Positions 63,473-64,000 of a stretch of 64,000 bases of DNA are shown piece after piece. The notes under the pieces are model-generated. The model saw only the letters and a program-made list of their open reading frames with translations, had not been told where the DNA came from and ran no database searches. Each line of letters opens with the position of its first letter. Within the stretch, counting starts at the first letter, position 1. The position numbers and the translations under genes are program-made. This DNA is from Marinobacter similis (GTDB lineage: Bacteria > Pseudomonadota > Gammaproteobacteria > Pseudomonadales > Oleiphilaceae): contig NZ_CP007151.1 in the NCBI RefSeq assembly GCF_000830985.1, positions 62,001 through 126,000 of the forward strand. The letters are read 5' to 3'.

Positions 63473-63951
63473 TGTCGAAACAAGTGAGTGTGCTGTTTGT
63501 CTGCCTGGGTAACATCTGTCGCTCGCCCAGCGCCGAAGGCGTGTTTCGGTCACTGGTAGAGAAATCGGGTCTTGAAGACTCCATCAAGATCGATTCCTGC
63601 GGTACAGGCGACTGGCACATAGGCAAGGCGCCTGATTCCAGGGCGACACAGGCAGCCCGCAAACGCGGCATCGACATCAGCAACCTGAGGGCTCGGCAAT
63701 TCGTTGCCGATGATCTCGATGGCTTTGATTATGTGCTGGTGATGGATCAGCAGAATCTGGCTGATGTCACTGACATCTGGCGCCAGAGTGGTGGTACCCG
63801 GCCGGAACTGTTCCTTGGCTATGGGCGGTCCCACCATCAGGAGGTTCCCGACCCATATTACGGTGGCACGGACGGTTTTGAGTTTGTGCTGGACCTGATC
63901 CACGAGGCAGGCGAGGGCCTGCTGGTCGATATCCGGGAGCGCCTGGCTTGA
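63472..63951 (+). CDS. Low molecular weight protein-tyrosine phosphatase
   Basis: About 159 residues. The P-loop VLFVCLGNICRSPSAEGVF (C-X5-R-S) and the general-acid Asp in QEVPDPYYGGTDGFEF are visible. Members often regulate capsule or polysaccharide kinases; here it lies between kdsB and murB, so its target is not given by context. Confidence 0.92.
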   Translation: MSKQVSVLFVCLGNICRSPSAEGVFRSLVEKSGLEDSIKIDSCGTGDWHIGKAPDSRATQAARKRGIDISNLRARQFVADDLDGFDYVLVMDQQNLADVTDIWRQSGGTRPELFLGYGRSHHQEVPDPYYGGTDGFEFVLDLIHEAGEGLLVDIRERLA

Positions 63952-64000
63952 GCTTGAACACGCAACCCCAGGAATATGTCGAGCTGGCTGAGCTCAACAC
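63948..64000 (+). CDS. murB: UDP-N-acetylenolpyruvoylglucosamine reductase MurB, first 17 codons
   Basis: TTG at 63948 overlaps the phosphatase stop. The 17 residues seen (LNTQPQEYVELAELNT) end in a NT pair like the MurB start region (LxxxNT), and murB follows this phosphatase in relatives. The gene runs off the right edge, so the call rests on context and a short match. Confidence 0.55.
   Translation, partial: MSLNTQPQEYVELAELN

Overview
The window looks like a chromosomal segment of a marine, aerobic gammaproteobacterium close to Marinobacter. The basis is gene content, order and protein character recalled from relatives; no search was run. It is gene-dense, about 57% GC by eye, and mostly core genome. 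I see no rRNA, tRNA, CRISPR array, prophage or insertion sequence.

A technical feature dominates the reading. At least 33 single-base deletions break about 22 otherwise intact conserved genes. Nearly all fall in short G or C runs, I found no compensating insertions, and restoring one base each time recovers a full-length protein of normal family size. I treat them as sequencing or assembly errors and give whole-gene spans as CDS, naming the break points.

Layout. 1-6491: a MalT-like LuxR-family regulator (its C-terminus lies outside the window) divergent from a four-gene envelope operon of C39 peptidase, FapF-like outer-membrane channel, FadL-like barrel and MalM-like lipoprotein. This is the least understood and most interesting part. 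6502-9357: secreted polysaccharide deacetylase, DnaJ-related protein and TtcA. 9419-18135: a complete cbb3 oxidase set on the minus strand (ccoNOQP, ccoGHIS and a TauE/SafE-like membrane protein). 18322-24597: alpha/beta hydrolase, 7TMR-DISM diguanylate cyclase, RlmM, an ABM monooxygenase, TusA and DsbD. 24779-31747: EpmC, RhlB, PdxB, HtpX, a hypothetical, AlaA, and a glutathione peroxidase/OhrR pair. 31710-36134: a BarA-like hybrid kinase, a membrane-anchored hypothetical and a LysR regulator.

36123-42694 is a minus-strand run rluE-nudJ-mnmA-hflD-purB-roxA-GNAT, whose first five genes match the E. coli order. 42967-49263 holds cspD, clpS-clpA, infA, bpt, aat and trxB, so the ClpS/ClpA machine and both aminoacyl-transferases that create N-degrons are together. 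49401-53401: orphan MoxR ATPase, agmatine-to-putrescine genes aguB and aguA, a small secreted protein and a PilZ protein. 53524-64000: lolC-lolD, a DUF2062 protein, comEC, then the envelope-biogenesis run exbB-exbD-msbA-lpxK-Trm112-kdsB-LMW phosphatase-murB (start only).

Themes: respiration at low oxygen, lipoprotein and LPS export, translation-apparatus modification (TtcA, MnmA, TusA, RluE, RlmM, RoxA, EpmC), regulated proteolysis and c-di-GMP signalling. The candidate new biology is the 1-6491 envelope locus, with several unexplained intergenic repeats as smaller leads.
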